Shown here piece by piece: positions 43,933 to 55,341 of a stretch of DNA of 64,000 bases; within the stretch, counting starts at the first letter, position 1, and each line of letters begins with the position of its first letter. Origin of the DNA: Schistocerca nitens (Eukaryota; Arthropoda; Insecta; Orthoptera; Acrididae); contig NC_064614.1 of NCBI RefSeq assembly GCF_023898315.1, positions 496,140,109 to 496,204,108 on the forward strand, in the 5' to 3' direction. The notes below the pieces were generated by a model. It was not told the origin of the DNA. It saw only the letters and a list, made by a program, of their open reading frames with translations, and searched no databases. Position numbers and translations under genes: made by a program.

Positions 43933-46900
43933 CACCCCCCATGAACCATGGACCTTGCCGTTGGTGGGGAGGCTTGCGTACCTCAGCGATACAGATAGCC
44001 GTACCGTAGGTGCAACCACAACGGAGGGGTATCTGTTGAGAGGCCAGACAAACGTGTGGTTCCTGAAGAGGGGCAGCAGCCTTTTCAGTAGTTGCAAGGG
44101 CAACAGTTTGGATGATTGACTGATCTGGCCTTGTAACACTAACCAAAACGGCCTTGCTGTGTTGGTACTGCGAACGGCTGAAAGCAAGGGAAAACTACGG
44201 CCGTAATTTTTCCCGAGGGCATGCAGATTTACTGTATGGTTAAATGATGATGGCGTCCTCTTGGGTAAAATATTCCGGAGGTAAAATAGTCCCCCATTCG
44301 GATCTCCGGGCGGGGACTACTCAGGAGAATGTCGTTATCAGGAGAAAGAAAACTGCGGTTCTACGGATCCGAGCGTGGAATGTCAGATCCCTTAATAGGG
44401 CAGGTAGGTTAGAAAATTTAAAAAGGGAAATGGATAGGTTAAAGTTAGATATAGTGGTAATTAGTGAAGTTCGGTGGCAGGAGGAACAAGCCTTCTGGTC
44501 GGGTGACTACAGGGTTATAAACACAAAATCAAATAGGGGAAATGCAGGAGTAGGTTTAATAATGAATAGGAAAATAGGAATGCTACAAACAGCATAGTGA
44601 ACGCATTATTGTGGCAAAGATAGATACGAAGCCCACGCCTACTACAGTAGTACAAGTTTATATGCCAACTAGCTCTGCAGATGACGAAGAAATTGAAGAA
44701 ATGGATGATGAAATAAAAGAAATTATTCAGATAGTAAAGGGTGACGAAAATTTAATAGTCATGGGTGACTGGAATTCGACAGTAGGAAACTGAAGAGAAG
44801 GAAACATAGTAGGTGAATATGGATTGGGGCTAAGAAATGAAAGAGGAAGCCGCCTGGTAGAATTTTGCACAGAGCACAACTTAATCATAGCTAACACTTG
44901 GTTCAAGAATCATAAAAGAAGGCTGTATACATGGAAGAAGCCTGGAGATACTGACAGGTTTCATATAGATTATATAATGGTAAGACAGAGATTTCGGAAC
45001 CAGGTTTTAAATTGTAAGACATTTCCAGGGGCAGATGTGGACTCTGACCACAATCTATTGGTTATGATCTGTAGATTAAAACTGAAGAAACTACAAAAAG
45101 GTGGGAATTTAAGGAGATTGGACCTGGATAAACTGACTAAACCAGAGGTTGTACAGAGTTTCAGGGAGAGCATAAGGGAACAATTGACAGGAATGGGGGA
45201 AGGAAATACAGTAGAAGAAGAATGGGTAGCTCTGAGGGATGAAGTAGTGAAGGCAGCAGAGGATCAAGTAGGGAAAAAGACGAGGGCTAGTAGAACTCCT
45301 TGGGTAACAGAAGAAACACTGAACTCAATTGACTAAAGGCGAAAATATAAAAATGCAGTAAATGAAGCAGGCAAAAAGGAATACAGACGACTCAAAAATG
45401 AGATCGACAGGAAGTGCAAAATTGCTAAGCAGCGATGGCTAGAGGACAAATGTAAGGATGTAAAGGCTTATCTCACTAGGGGTAAGATAGATACTGCCTA
45501 CAGGAAAATTAAAGAGACCTTTGGAGAAAAGAGAACCACTTGTATGAACATCAAGAGCTCAGATGGCAACCCAGTTCTAAGCAAAGAAAGGAAAGCAGAA
45601 AGGTGGAAGGAGTATATAGAGGGTCTATACAACGGCGATGTACTTGAGGACAATATTATGGAAATGGAAGAGGATGTAGATGAAGATGCAATGGGAGATA
45701 CAATACTGCGTGAAGAGTTTGACAGAGCACTGAAAGACCTGAGTCGAAACAAGGCCCCGCGAGTAGACAACATTCCATTAGAACTACTGATGGCCTTGAG
45801 AGAGCCAGTCATGACAAAACTCTACCATCTGGTGAGCAAGATGTATGAGACAGGCGAAATACCCACAGACTTCAAGAAGAATATAATAATTCCAATCCCA
45901 AAGAAAGCAGGTGTTGACAGATGTGAAAATTACCGAACCATCAGTTTAATAAGTCACAGCTGCAAAATACTAACGCGAATTCTTTACAGACGAATGGAAA
46001 AACTAGTAGAAGCCGACCTCGGGGAAGATCAGTTTGGATTCCGTAGTAATGTTGCAACACGTGAGGCAATACTGACCCTACGACTTATCTTAAAAGCTAG
46101 ATTAAGGAAGGGCAAACCTACGTTTCTAGCATTTGTAGACTTAGAAAAAGCTTTTGACAATGTTGACTGGAATACTCTCTTTCAAATTCTGAAGGTGGCA
46201 GGTGTAAAATACACGGAGCAAAAGGCTATTTACCATTTGTACAGAAACCAGATGGCAGTTATAAGAGTCGAGGGACATGAAAGGGAAGCAGTGGTTAGGA
46301 AGGGAGTGAGACAGGGTTGTAGCCTATCCCCGATGTTATTCAACCTGTATATTGAGCAAGCAGTGAAGGAAACGAAAGAAAAATTCGGAGTAGGTATTAA
46401 AATCCATGGAGAAGAAATAAAAACTTTGAGGTTCGCCGATGACATTGTAGCAAACGACTTGGAAGAGCAGTTGAACGGAATGGACAGTGTCTTGAAAGGA
46501 GGATATAAGATGAACATCAACAAAAGCAAAATGAGGATAATGGAATGTAGTCGAATTAAGTCGGGTGATGCTAAGGGAATTAGATTAGGAAATGAGACAC
46601 TTAAAGTAGTAAAGGAGTTTTGCTATTTGGGGAGCAAAAGAACTGATGATGGTCGAAGTAGAGAGGATATAAAATGTAGACTGGCAATGGCAAGGAAAGC
46701 GTTTCTGAAGAAGAAAAATTTGTTAACATCGAGTATAGATTTAAGTGTCAGGAAGTTGTTTCTGAAAGTATTTGTATGGAGTGTAGTATGGAAGTGAAAC
46801 ATGGACGATAACTAGTTTGGACAAGAAGAGAATAGAAGCTTTCGAAATGTGGTGCTACAGAATTCTGAAGATTAGATGGGTAGATCACATAACTAATGAG

Positions 46901-47191
46901 GAGGTATTGAATAGAATTGGGGAGAAGAGAAGTTTGTGGCACAACTTGACTAGAAGAAGGGATCGGTTGGTAGGACATGTTCTGAGGCGTCAAGGGATCA
47001 CCAATTTAGTATTGGAGGGCAGCGTGGAGGGTAAAAATCGTAGAGGGAGACCAAGAGATGAATACACTAAGCAGATTCAGAAGGATGTAGGTTGCGGTAG
47101 GTACTGGGAGATGAAGAAGCTTGCACAGGATAGAGTAGCATGGAGAGCTGCATCAAACCAGTCTCAGGACTGAAGACCACAACAACAGCAT
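43933..47191 (+). mobile_element. RTE-type LINE, near full length
   Basis: 3259 bp, from a 5' UTR starting CCCCCCATGAACCATGG to a CAACAACAG tail. Imperfect 9-bp duplications ACGCACTAG (43924-43932) and GCGCAGTAG (47192-47200) flank it. A single ORF with apurinic endonuclease and reverse transcriptase is the usual RTE layout; here it is damaged. A 128-bp 3' piece of the same family is at 51948-52075. Confidence 0.88.
44244..47173 (+). pseudogene. RTE endonuclease-reverse transcriptase
   Basis: Endonuclease blocks: RIRAWNVRSLNRAGRL, IVVISEVRWQEE (catalytic Glu), IVMGDWNSTVGN and DVDSDHNLLVM. RT blocks: NIIIPIPKKAG, EDQFGFRSNVATREAIL, FLAFVDLEKAFDNVDW (motif A), VRKGVRQGCSLSPMLFNLYI (motif B) and LRFADDIVA (motif C, intact). 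The C-terminal piece 46817-47173 has HNLTRRRDRLVGHVLRR and AQDRVAWRAASNQSQD. Damage: a frameshift near 44600, stops at 44791-44793 and 45334-45336, a stop and frameshift near 46797, and several residues missing just after FADD. Catalytic residues survive, so this is a fairly young but dead copy. Confidence 0.88.
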
Positions 47192-47361
47192 GCGCAGTAG
47201 GTTACACTGATTAATATTGAGAGATAACTGCCAGTCAATGCACCACGCATTTATTTTCTGCAAATCCTTATTGATTTGTTCACAACTTTAGTGTGATACT
47301 ACTTTCCTATAGACCACAGCATCATCGGCAAACAGTCTAATGCCACTGTCAATACCATCAA

Positions 47362-47554
47362 AAAAATTACTCTGAGCACTATGCGACTTAACTTCTGAGA
47401 TCATCAGTGGCCTAGAACTTAGAACTAATTAAACCTAACTAACCTAAGGACATTACACGCATTCATGCCCGAGGCAGGATTCGAACCTGCGGCCGTAACG
47501 GTCGCTCGGTTCCAGACTGTAGCGCCTAGAACTGCACGGCCACTCCGGCCGGCA
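47362..47554 (-). mobile_element. SINE-A
   Basis: Minus orientation inside LINE-A, lacking the last TTTGAACC. Duplication CAATACCATCAA / CAGTATCATCAA. Confidence 0.92.
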
Positions 47555-48212
47555 CAGTATCATCAACCAGATCGTTTATGTAAAGCGTAAAAAGCAGCAG
47601 ACCTTTTACGCTGCCCTGGGGCACACCTGAAGTTACGCTTGTTTCTGTTGAAGTCACCCCGTTCAGGACGAAATACTGCTACGCGTCTGTTAGAAAACTT
47701 TCTATCCAACCGCGTATGTCATCGGATAGACCGTAAGCGTGCACTTTTTGGAGCAAGCGACAATGCGGAACTGAGTCGAAAGCCTTTCGGAAGTCGGGAA
47801 ATACGGCATCAACCTGGGAGCCGGTATGTAGAGGCTGTTGTATATCATGCACAAAGAGGGCCATCTGCGTCTCGCATGATCGCTGTTTTCTAAAACCGTG
47901 CTGGTTTCTGCGATGAGATTCTCAGTCTAGAAAGGTCGTTATGTTCCATAGTTCTACAACAAATCGAAGTCAGTGAAATTTGCCAGTAATTTTCTGTATC
48001 CAATTTTCTACCCTTTTTATGCTATGACCTGGGCCTTCTTCCAATCCCGTGGAACTTTCCGTTGTTCCAATGATCTCTGATATATGATGGATAAGAATGG
48101 TGCTATATTTGTAGCATAGTCAACATGTAATCTTACGGGGATACCGTCTGGGCCAGATGCCTTCCTGGCGACTAAGGATCTTAACTGTTAACAATTCCAG
48201 ATACAGTAAACA

Positions 48213-48409
48213 GCCGGCCGGGATGACCGAGCGGTTCTAGGCGCTACAGTCTGGAACCGCGCGACCGCTACGGTCGCAGGTTCGAATCTTGCCTCGGGCA
48301 TGGGTGTGTATGATGTCCTTAGATTAGTTACGTTTAAGTAGTTCTAAGTTCTAGGGGACTGATGACCTCAGATGTTAAGTCCCATAGTGCTCAGAGCCAT
48401 TTGAACCAT
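48213..48409 (+). mobile_element. SINE-A, full length
   Basis: Starts GCCGGCCGGGATGACCGAGC and ends GAGCCATTTGAACCAT. The target duplication is not clear. Confidence 0.9.
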
Positions 48410-48690
48410 AAACTAAGCACTGTCAGGCATCCTTGCGTTTGTTCGACAACTGAAAGGGGGAATGGTGCTGCAGTCCTCTACCGTAAACGAGTTTTTGAAA
48501 GCTAGGTTTAGAATTTCGGCCTTCTGTTTATCATCATCAGTTACATTAGCCATAATGTCAGCAAAAGAAGTTATTGAATTATTTGTAGCGTTCATAGATT
48601 TTACGTACGACCAAAATTTTTTGAGGTTATTTTTAGGATCTGCAGTGCCTGTTTTGCCCTCAGCATCGTTCACTTCGATAATTAGGAGCC

Positions 48691-49135
48691 AGAAATCGGC
48701 TGGACCTGCCGCGTGCTTGTTGCTGTGCCAGCCGAGCGCCGTGTTCACGCCTCGCCTCAGCGGCGTCTCCAGACGAGTTGATCTCTGCCGCCAGCCACAG
48801 CCACAGCCGCAGCCGCAGACGCCAGCCCTCTCTGCCGGCTTTCGCAATCGGCGGCGCCCGGCCCAAGGTGACGGCGAGGCGGAAGCGCCCAGGCCGTGGC
48901 CGCACGTATCGCGCCGGGCTTGAATTACGGCGGACACGCCGCGTAAAGTGGCCGCGACAGTCGCAGCCGCAGCCGCCCTAGCGCATTGCGCAAGCAAATT
49001 AACTGCGCCGATGCTGCAGCCCGCGTGACTCCTAGCCCTGTTACTCGTATCGTTTCTTCGCTAGTGTATGTTCTCCCTCGCTCAGCTCAGTCACGGATCT
49101 CGAGCGATGGCCTTCAGTAGCGGGGAGTTAAAATA
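48691..49135. promoter_or_regulatory. GC-/CpG-rich region, possible promoter or first exon
   Basis: A sharp rise in G+C and CpG with repeated CAGCCG words (CAGCCACAGCCGCAGCCGCA). It resembles no repeat in the window. Near its end, GAGCGATGG (ATG at 49105) has the same start context as the candidate exon at 9567 and opens a frame MAFSSGELKY. A Tc1-like element then interrupts it at a TA, and the GC-rich character resumes after the element (50545-50640). A promoter or first exon split by a transposon is one reading; a decayed GC-rich repeat is another. Confidence 0.3.
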
Positions 49136-50542
49136 CACTCCTGGCCATTAAAATTGCTACACCACGAAGATGACGTGCTACAGACGCGAAATTTAACCGA
49201 CAAGAAAAAGATGCCGTGATATGCAAATGATTAGCTTTTCAGAGCATTCACACAAGGTTGGCGACGGTGGCGACACCTACAACGTGCTTACATGAGGAAA
49301 GTTTCCAACCAATTTTTCATACGCAAACAGCAGTTGACCGGCGTTGCCTGGTGAAACGTTATTGTGATGCCTCGTGTAAGGAGGAGAAATGCGTACCATC
49401 ACGTTTCCGGCTTTGATAAAGGTCGGATTGTACCCTACCGCGATTGTGGTTTATCGTATCGCGACATTGCTGCTCGCGTTGGTCAAGATCAAATGACTGT
49501 TAGCAGAATATGTAATCGGTGGGTTCAGGAGGGTAATACGGAACGTCGTGCTGGATCCCAAAGGCTTCGTATCACTAGCAGTCGAGATGACAGGCATCTT
49601 ATCCGTATGGCTGTCACGAATCGTGCAGCCACGTCTCGATCCCTGAGTAAACAGATGGGGACGTTTGCAAGACAACAACCATCCGCACGAACAGTTCGAC
49701 GACGTTTGCAGCAGCATGGACTATCAGCTCGGAGACCATGGCTGCGGTTACCCGTGACGCTACATCACAGACAGGAGCGCCTGCGATAGTGTTCTTAACG
49801 ACGAACCTGGGTGCACGAATGGCAAAACGTCATTTTTTCGGATGAATCCAGGTTCTGTTTACAGCATCATGACTGTCGCATCCGTGTTTGGCGACATCGC
49901 GGTGAACGCACATTGCAAGCGTGTATTCGTCATCGCCATACTGGCGTATCACTCGGCGTGATGGTATGGGGTGCCATTGGTTACACGTCTCGGTCACCTC
50001 TTCTTCGTACTGATGGCACTTTGAACAGTGGACGTTACATTTCAGGTGTGTTACGACCCGTGGCTCTACCCTTCATTCGATCCCTGCGAAACCCTACATT
50101 TTAGCAGGATAATGCACGACCGCATGTTGCAGGTCCTGTATGGACCTTTCTGGATACAGAAAATGTTAGACTGCTGCCCTGGTCAGCACATTCTCCAGAT
50201 CTCTCACCAACTGAAAACGTCTGGTCAATGGTGGCCGAGCAACTGGGTCGTTACAATACGCCAGTCAGTACCTTTGATGAACTGTGGTATCCTGTTGAAG
50301 CTGCATGGGCAGCTGTACCTGTACACGCCATCCAAGCTCTGTTTGACTCAATGCCCAGGCGTATCAAGGCCGTTATTACTGCCAGAGGGGGTTGTTGTGG
50401 GTACTGATTTCTCAGGATCTACGCACCCAAATTGCGTGAAAATCTAATCACATGTCAGTTCTAGTATAACATATTTGTCCAATGAATACCCGTTTATCAT
50501 CTGCATTTCTTCTTTGTGTAGCAATTTTAATGGCCAGTAGTG
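49136..50542 (+). mobile_element. Tc1-like element (family 2), near-intact copy
   Basis: 1407 bp with TA flanks. Ends CACTCCTGGCCATTAAAATT and CACTACTGGCCATTAAAATT (complemented). Same family as 20578-21980, opposite orientation. Confidence 0.93.
49367..50407 (+). pseudogene. Tc1-like (family 2) transposase, one frame with three stops
   Basis: The whole 347-codon frame is preserved without frameshift, from MPRVRRRNAYHHVSGFDKG to RGGCCGY and a TGA at 50405-50407. Three nonsense codons interrupt it: TAG 49787-49789, TAA 49796-49798 and TAG 50102-50104. Comparison with the copy at 20578-21980 shows each is a single transition. Domains: paired helix-turn-helix (DKGRIVPYRDCGLSYRDIAA), first Asp in VIFSDESRFC, MVWGAIGYTS, second Asp in QDNARPHVAG, Glu in SPTENVW (Ile to Thr next to it). 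Inactive, but recently so. Confidence 0.92.
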
Positions 50543-50544
50543 TA

Positions 50545-50794
50545 TGTGGCTCAGACGTCGCGCACGACGCTGAGGTTGACTTCGAGATGTTCCGGTTTTT
50601 TTGCTGTGCGTTCTCAGCTACAGCGCTCTGGGACAGCTTCCGTATCAACCGCTTTGTTCTTCTGTTGTTTAAGTATTATCTCGTAGCGTTTTCCCGTAAG
50701 TTTTATAAACACGACAGACACACGTAACAGAGTCTTTAGTCATCAATAATATATTCTCCTTCACTGTTTAGAACAATCTACTAACGCTGGGGTA
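50545..50794. other. unassigned; first 100 bp GC-rich
   Basis: Continuation of the GC-rich region interrupted by the Tc1-like element, then AT-rich sequence. Confidence 0.35.
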
Positions 50795-51400
50795 ACTTTT
50801 CGATTCCGCGACTGTAGAAATCAGGTGGTTTTAAGGAGACGAACTCGTCGAGCCATGTTCGGAGCGCACTTCCATCCTTAAGGTAAAGATCCTTGGTAGT
50901 TGTCGGATAGGCAGCGCAAGATCAGAATAAGGTCCGTGTGCGGAATGACTTCCCAACCCAACAACTCTACAGCGAATCTGGCAGTCCAGCAGAATTCCGG
51001 CGGGCGTTATCCTGGAGTAGCATCACTACATGCTGTCTTCTTGGTCGTTGTTCGTGGACTGAGTCTGTAAGACGTCTCAGTCGCTGAAAGTAAGTATCAG
51101 CGGTTACGGTTACACCTCGGGGAAGCAATTGGTAGTTCACAACCCCGTCGCTGTTCCATCACATGCCTAACATTTTCTTTTGTGGATCCACGCATGTCTG
51201 TGTACGAGGAGTTGCTGCTTTGTTTGGGCTCAACCTTTCCTTTCTTTTCCTTGTGTTAGCATGAAGACACCTTTTTTCGTCGCCAATAACGATACAGGAT
51301 AGGAATGGTCGGTGTTGGCTTTTGTGATTTTGGCTGAACATCAAAAGCCAATCATTTGCAATTGTACAGTGGGCTTTTAATGCAATTTTTACTAACGCAG
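50795..51400 (-). pseudogene. mariner transposase (DD34D type), decayed
   Basis: Minus-strand frames keep the mariner signature. The first-Asp region is HRPFLSCIVIGDEKRCL then RKERLSPNKAATPRTQTC and DPQKKMLGM (51344-51159). GVVNYQLLPRGVTVTADTYF follows across a break, and the second-Asp block reads VVMLLQDNARRNSAG near 51000 (His of ARPH lost). The third-Asp region is replaced by frameshifted sequence, and TWLDEFVSLK near 50830 marks the C-terminus. Terminal repeats were not found. Confidence 0.7.
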
Positions 51401-51936
51401 CAGGCCATTCCTTTTCCTTACCACCTTGTGAGATTATGATTTACAACCTGTCTTGCTCAGATGAAATTCTTAACCACACATTGTCATAGTCTTGTTAGCC
51501 CACAATAGGAATGTATGGAACTGTATGACTACAGCTAATGATGATAGTTTTTGCTGCACTTTCACCAGGTTTTTATTGTTTGAATGATCTGAAGATGGTT
51601 GTAATAAGCAGCCGAAACTAGTCATCGTGCTGTAACTGTATAAGGAAAAATTCCTGGCCTAGGCATCAGAAGCTTTTTTTTTAATTAAACAGAAATTATT
51701 TCATAACTTCTCGGCATTTACACGTAATCTCCTATACGAGCATTTACAACGCTTTTGCGACGTTTTTCGGCACTGACCATCGTAGTATCTATAACATAAA
51801 AGGATGCACAAGGGACAATTTACAAAAGCGAATGAACAAGCAGGATATCAAGAACTTTGTAATTTGGTCAATGCAGAAGCAGATATTGAAAAATGAAGAG
51901 GAATGTTATCAAGATAATAACATAAATAATAAAGAA
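51401..51936. other. unassigned sequence with a dispersed motif
   Basis: 51583-51625 matches, inverted, the CCGGTTTCGGCT / CATCTTCAGATC region at 1905-1937. No gene is seen. Confidence 0.4.
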
Positions 51937-51947
51937 TAATAAAGATT

Positions 51948-52075
51948 CACCAAGCAGATTCAGAAGGATGTAGGTTGCAGTAGGTACTGGGATATGAAGA
52001 AGCTTGCACAGAATAGAGTAGCATGGAGAGCTGCATCAAACCAGTCTCAGGACTGAAGACCACAACAACAACAAC
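51948..52075 (+). mobile_element. RTE LINE 3' fragment
   Basis: 128 bp nearly identical to the last coding and tail part of the RTE at 43933-47191 (AGCAGATTCAGAAGGATGTA ... CAGGACTGAAGACCACAAC), with a longer CAA tail. A perfect 10-bp duplication AATAAAGATT at 51938-51947 and 52076-52085 shows a strongly 5'-truncated insertion. Confidence 0.93.
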
Positions 52076-52085
52076 AATAAAGATT

Positions 52086-53382
52086 ATGGAAAAGTCAAGC
52101 TACAATTAAATTTTATACATACTAAAGCCAGTGTTTGACATAAACATTAACATTTCAAAAACATATACAAAAAATTTTTAGTAATTTCGTCCATCACAAA
52201 AATTCTCAAATATACAATTATTGGAACTTTTTTCCGTCATAACACTGTCAATCACTTTCACTATTCTAAATCACTTGAAAGGGCATAAACGAACAATTTT
52301 TCAAGTTATTTTCAGCCTTCTAAAGATGTGACATATATGAATCTGTAAGTCTATGCAGATGCAAAGTCAGTTTCTTGATAACAAAGCAAGCATTTCGCAC
52401 AACGAATCCATTTCTCTCTGACTTCGTTTTCTCATATGGAAAAAGTAAAGTAATCTTTACAAACAGCGAATAAAATCAGTTTCTAGAAACATTCCCAAAG
52501 TTCAAAAAATTGGAACTGCACGGGGGACGAAATTACGAACATCCCCAGATTTATTATAATGTCCGCTACAGCAACATAGACTAAACCCTTGGCTATAACG
52601 ATTACACACGTGAAACTATAACACACGACTGAAACAGGACCCCAGTATTTGAACACAAATCAGTGCCCACACTAGGAATTGCAGGCTGCTAATTTGACAG
52701 CTCCACTCACTCATTTCAGAATAAAAAATTTAATTCCCCCCTACGCGGAACTTACTCATGCTGCACACAACAGATTCTCCCCCCCAAAAAAAAAAAACAA
52801 TGGACTGAGGCCACGCATGAACGCGCATCTAAACATTTAACAATTGTGGAAACTGGAAATTCCGTGGGGGACGAAATTAGGAACGGAAACGCTATTAGGG
52901 CCCTTACCTTATTTTTTATCAAATTTCTTCTCTTTCTCCAAAAATTTTCTTTCAGTATTTAGGAGAAAGTTGAGTAAAACTGGATACACGGATGAAACCA
53001 GGTACATCCAGATCTCTGTGAGTAATGCCACCTTTAGTCTGATAACGCTCGGAACTACTAGCAGCCGTCATTTCGGGGAGTTGTAGATAATAGTCATTAG
53101 CGGATTTCTGTTCTTTGTCCTTCTAGGGTTTTTTAATGTTTGCTGAAATTTTCTTCAATGTTGGCGCTTCTTGGAGCAGTGTTTTGTAGAGAAACATTAT
53201 CTGATAAGAAATAGGTGAGTAATTATGTCGATTAAGCATAGTTTCCAGTGTATATCAATGTTTGTGTGAAGTACATTATGTGAATCCTAACTTTTCAACG
53301 ACACGTTTTGTTTAATTTTGGACTGTGGAGCAAAACCCAGTACACCAAGTGGGGCAAAACTGAGTTTAAATAAGTAAACAAA
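52086..53382. other. unassigned AT-rich sequence
   Basis: No gene is recognised. The word GGGGGACGAAATTA occurs twice (near 52522 and 52867), each followed by (C/G)GAAC. Confidence 0.45.
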
Positions 53383-53577
53383 AAAACAGAACCACAAGGC
53401 AGATCACCACAAGTGAAAGTATTAGAAACAGAGACGTTTCAAGATGATGCCCCTCAAGCCAATGTGCTCCACGATGAAGTTTCTCAATCTTCTACAACCG
53501 AAAAATTTTCAGAACCACATGATGAATTGGTAGTTGTTCCAGGGACTTTGGAAATGTCATCGAGAAGATTTCTTGCG
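53383..53577 (+). other. open frame without start, unknown
   Basis: About 64 codons are open (KTEPQGRSPQVKVLETETFQ at the start, then an acidic Ser/Glu-rich stretch ending LEMSSRRFLA). Its composition is that of a real hydrophilic linker, but no family is recognised and no ATG begins it. It may be the remnant of a transposon protein next to the Tc1 fragment. Confidence 0.25.
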
Positions 53578-53950
53578 TGACACGTCCGTAAGCATCCTGT
53601 CTTATCACCTGTATCCATTCATGACTGTGCTTTCCGACGGACTTGGGCAATTCCAGGAGGACAGTGCGACACACCGCACGTCCAGAATTAGTACAGAGTG
53701 GCTCCAGGAACGCTCTTCTGAGTACCGCTGGCCACCAAACTCCCCAGACATGAACGTTATTGAGCATACCTGGGATGCCTTGCAATGTGCTGTTCAGAAG
53801 AGATCTCCACCCCCTCGTACTGTTACGTATTTATGGACAGCCCTGCAGTATTCATGGTGTCTGTTCCCTCCAGCACTGCTTCGGACTTTAGTCGAGTCCA
53901 TGCCACGTCGTTTTACGGCACTTCTGCGTGCTCGCAGGGGCCGTACGTGA
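53575..53950 (+). pseudogene. Tc1-like transposase C-terminal third
   Basis: The frame reads YHLYPFMTVLSDGLGQFQED (second Asp), SATHRTSRISTEWLQERSSE, YRWPPNSPDMNVIEHTWDAL (Glu block) and ends SMPRRFTALLRARRGRT with a stop at 53948-53950. It keeps D and E, but the segment between them is a few residues shorter than in relatives. The N-terminal two thirds are absent. It is related to the remnant at 31505-32640. Confidence 0.8.
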
Positions 53951-54380
53951 TATTAGGCACGTGTACCAGTTTCTTCGGCTCTTCATTATACAAGAGGTAT
54001 GTATAACATTAATTTGTAAACGTATCAATAACGGGAAACACATAATATGAATTAAATGTACCCGCCTTTGTCCCACTACTAAATGATGACGGCCCAGATT
54101 TTACCCACTAGCTCCACTTCTCCGAAAGTGCGGGCGTGTACGCGACAATTTTTCGACAGTGCTTATCCACCTGGGGACACTTGAACGGTCCTGAAGAAGA
54201 TCCTAGTAGAGGGATCTCTACTATTAATCCGACACAAAATAATATTTTAGTTCTATTTTAAATGAAAGGCAGTTACAGTTGTATTTTTTAATATGCCGTT
54301 CACGTGACTTTCAGAATGGTTAACATACGGATTTTGGAACCAAGCAACACCCAAATGAACTGTGTTCTTGTCACATTAAA
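53951..54380. other. unassigned sequence
   Basis: Nothing recognised. Confidence 0.45.
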
Positions 54381-54896
54381 ATTAATGAAGTTACGGGCTC
54401 GTAGTTAGAATTGGTGTAAGTGAGAAGAGATTATAAATATCTTTAGCGGATCAAAAGTGTTTGACATGAAAAAACATAGAGACTCTGTGTAAAAGCCATA
54501 GATGGTAGCCATGATGATAGAGAAGTTGGGACAAGCTGCATATCGTGGATAGCCATGTCCCTGTTTTGTTTCCGTGGGGCACACCGACCACTTGTTGCAC
54601 ATCAGAACCTGATACTTAGAAATGGAGATAAGAATTCGTTGGAAATATGTAATCATCAGGTAGAGATATGGGTGCTCTTACCGATGGAGGCAACATGGTT
54701 TTCTGGTGCAGGACATGTGACCTATCTGTAAGATGTCTACCGGAATTCTCCCGCTCTGTTCAGGGAAAACACATATTATGGCTTTTACACAGAGGCTCTA
54801 TGTTTTTTCATGTCAAACACTTTTGATCCGCTAAAGATATTTATAATCTCTTCTCACTTACACCAATTCTAACTACGAGCTCGTAACTTCATTAAT
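54381..54896. mobile_element. foldback element with 120-bp arms
   Basis: 54381-54500 and 54777-54896 are inverted copies over 120 bp with only two mismatches that I can see (GGGCTC/GAGCTC and GACTCTG/GCCTCTG). Each arm starts ATTAATGAAGTTACG. The 276-bp centre is unique and non-coding. No target duplication is obvious. A diverged piece of the arm (GTGAGAAGAGATTA, AATCAAAAGTAT) recurs at 55440-55480. Confidence 0.88.
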
Positions 54897-55294
54897 CACT
54901 CAAGTAGAGACGTCAACTTCATTTCCTCAAATAGAAGTATTAGTTTTTGGGCCAGAATAGTAGCTCGGAATGAGACATTTTTGCCGGTATGACAAGAAGT
55001 TACAGAGAAAAGAAATATATTTAATGTTGGGAATTTTGTTCTGTTGTCGTTACAGTTTGAATGGCCTACCGTCTCAAAGTTCACTCTACTCTCACATCCT
55101 GTCGAGAGTGACGTAAACGTCAGGTATCCCTCGCCTCGTCGGCGCTTGCCTCCGTAGAGAGTGACACAAACTTCAGACTGCACACCGTTCAAACGGCCAC
55201 AGCAACAGCCCAAAATTTCCAGTATTACACATTTTCTTTCTCTTTAACTTCTTATCAGCTCGACAGAAATGTCTCCTTCTGATCTGCTGTTCAG

Positions 55295-55341
<47 letters not shown>

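Larger units (their letters stand above)
42454..48690 (-). mobile_element. LINE-A split by four later insertions
   Basis: A minus-strand LINE-A whose parts are 42454-42677, 43459-43932, 47192-47361, 47555-48212 and 48410-48690. From 5' to 3' they give the linker (KKFWSYVKSMNATNNSITS), RT motif A (VFPDFRKAFDSVPHC), motif B (complement near 47600), motif C (LFADDAVVYRK, intact, near 47320), the post-catalytic region (VKYLGVIIRKDLKWNDQ; NTLVRPVLEYCSSVW) and the 3' tail of CTACAT units. The insertions are a deleted DD41D element, an RTE LINE and two SINE-A copies. Frame breaks outside the insertions show age. Confidence 0.85.

Noticed and set aside
43642-44187. 181-codon minus frame as one protein
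   Set aside because: Only 43642-43932 is LINE-A; the remainder is antisense of the inserted RTE 5' UTR.
48413-48997. 194-codon frame as a single gene
   Set aside because: Its 3' half is LINE-A linker sequence and its 5' half is the GC-rich block; the join is a frame coincidence.
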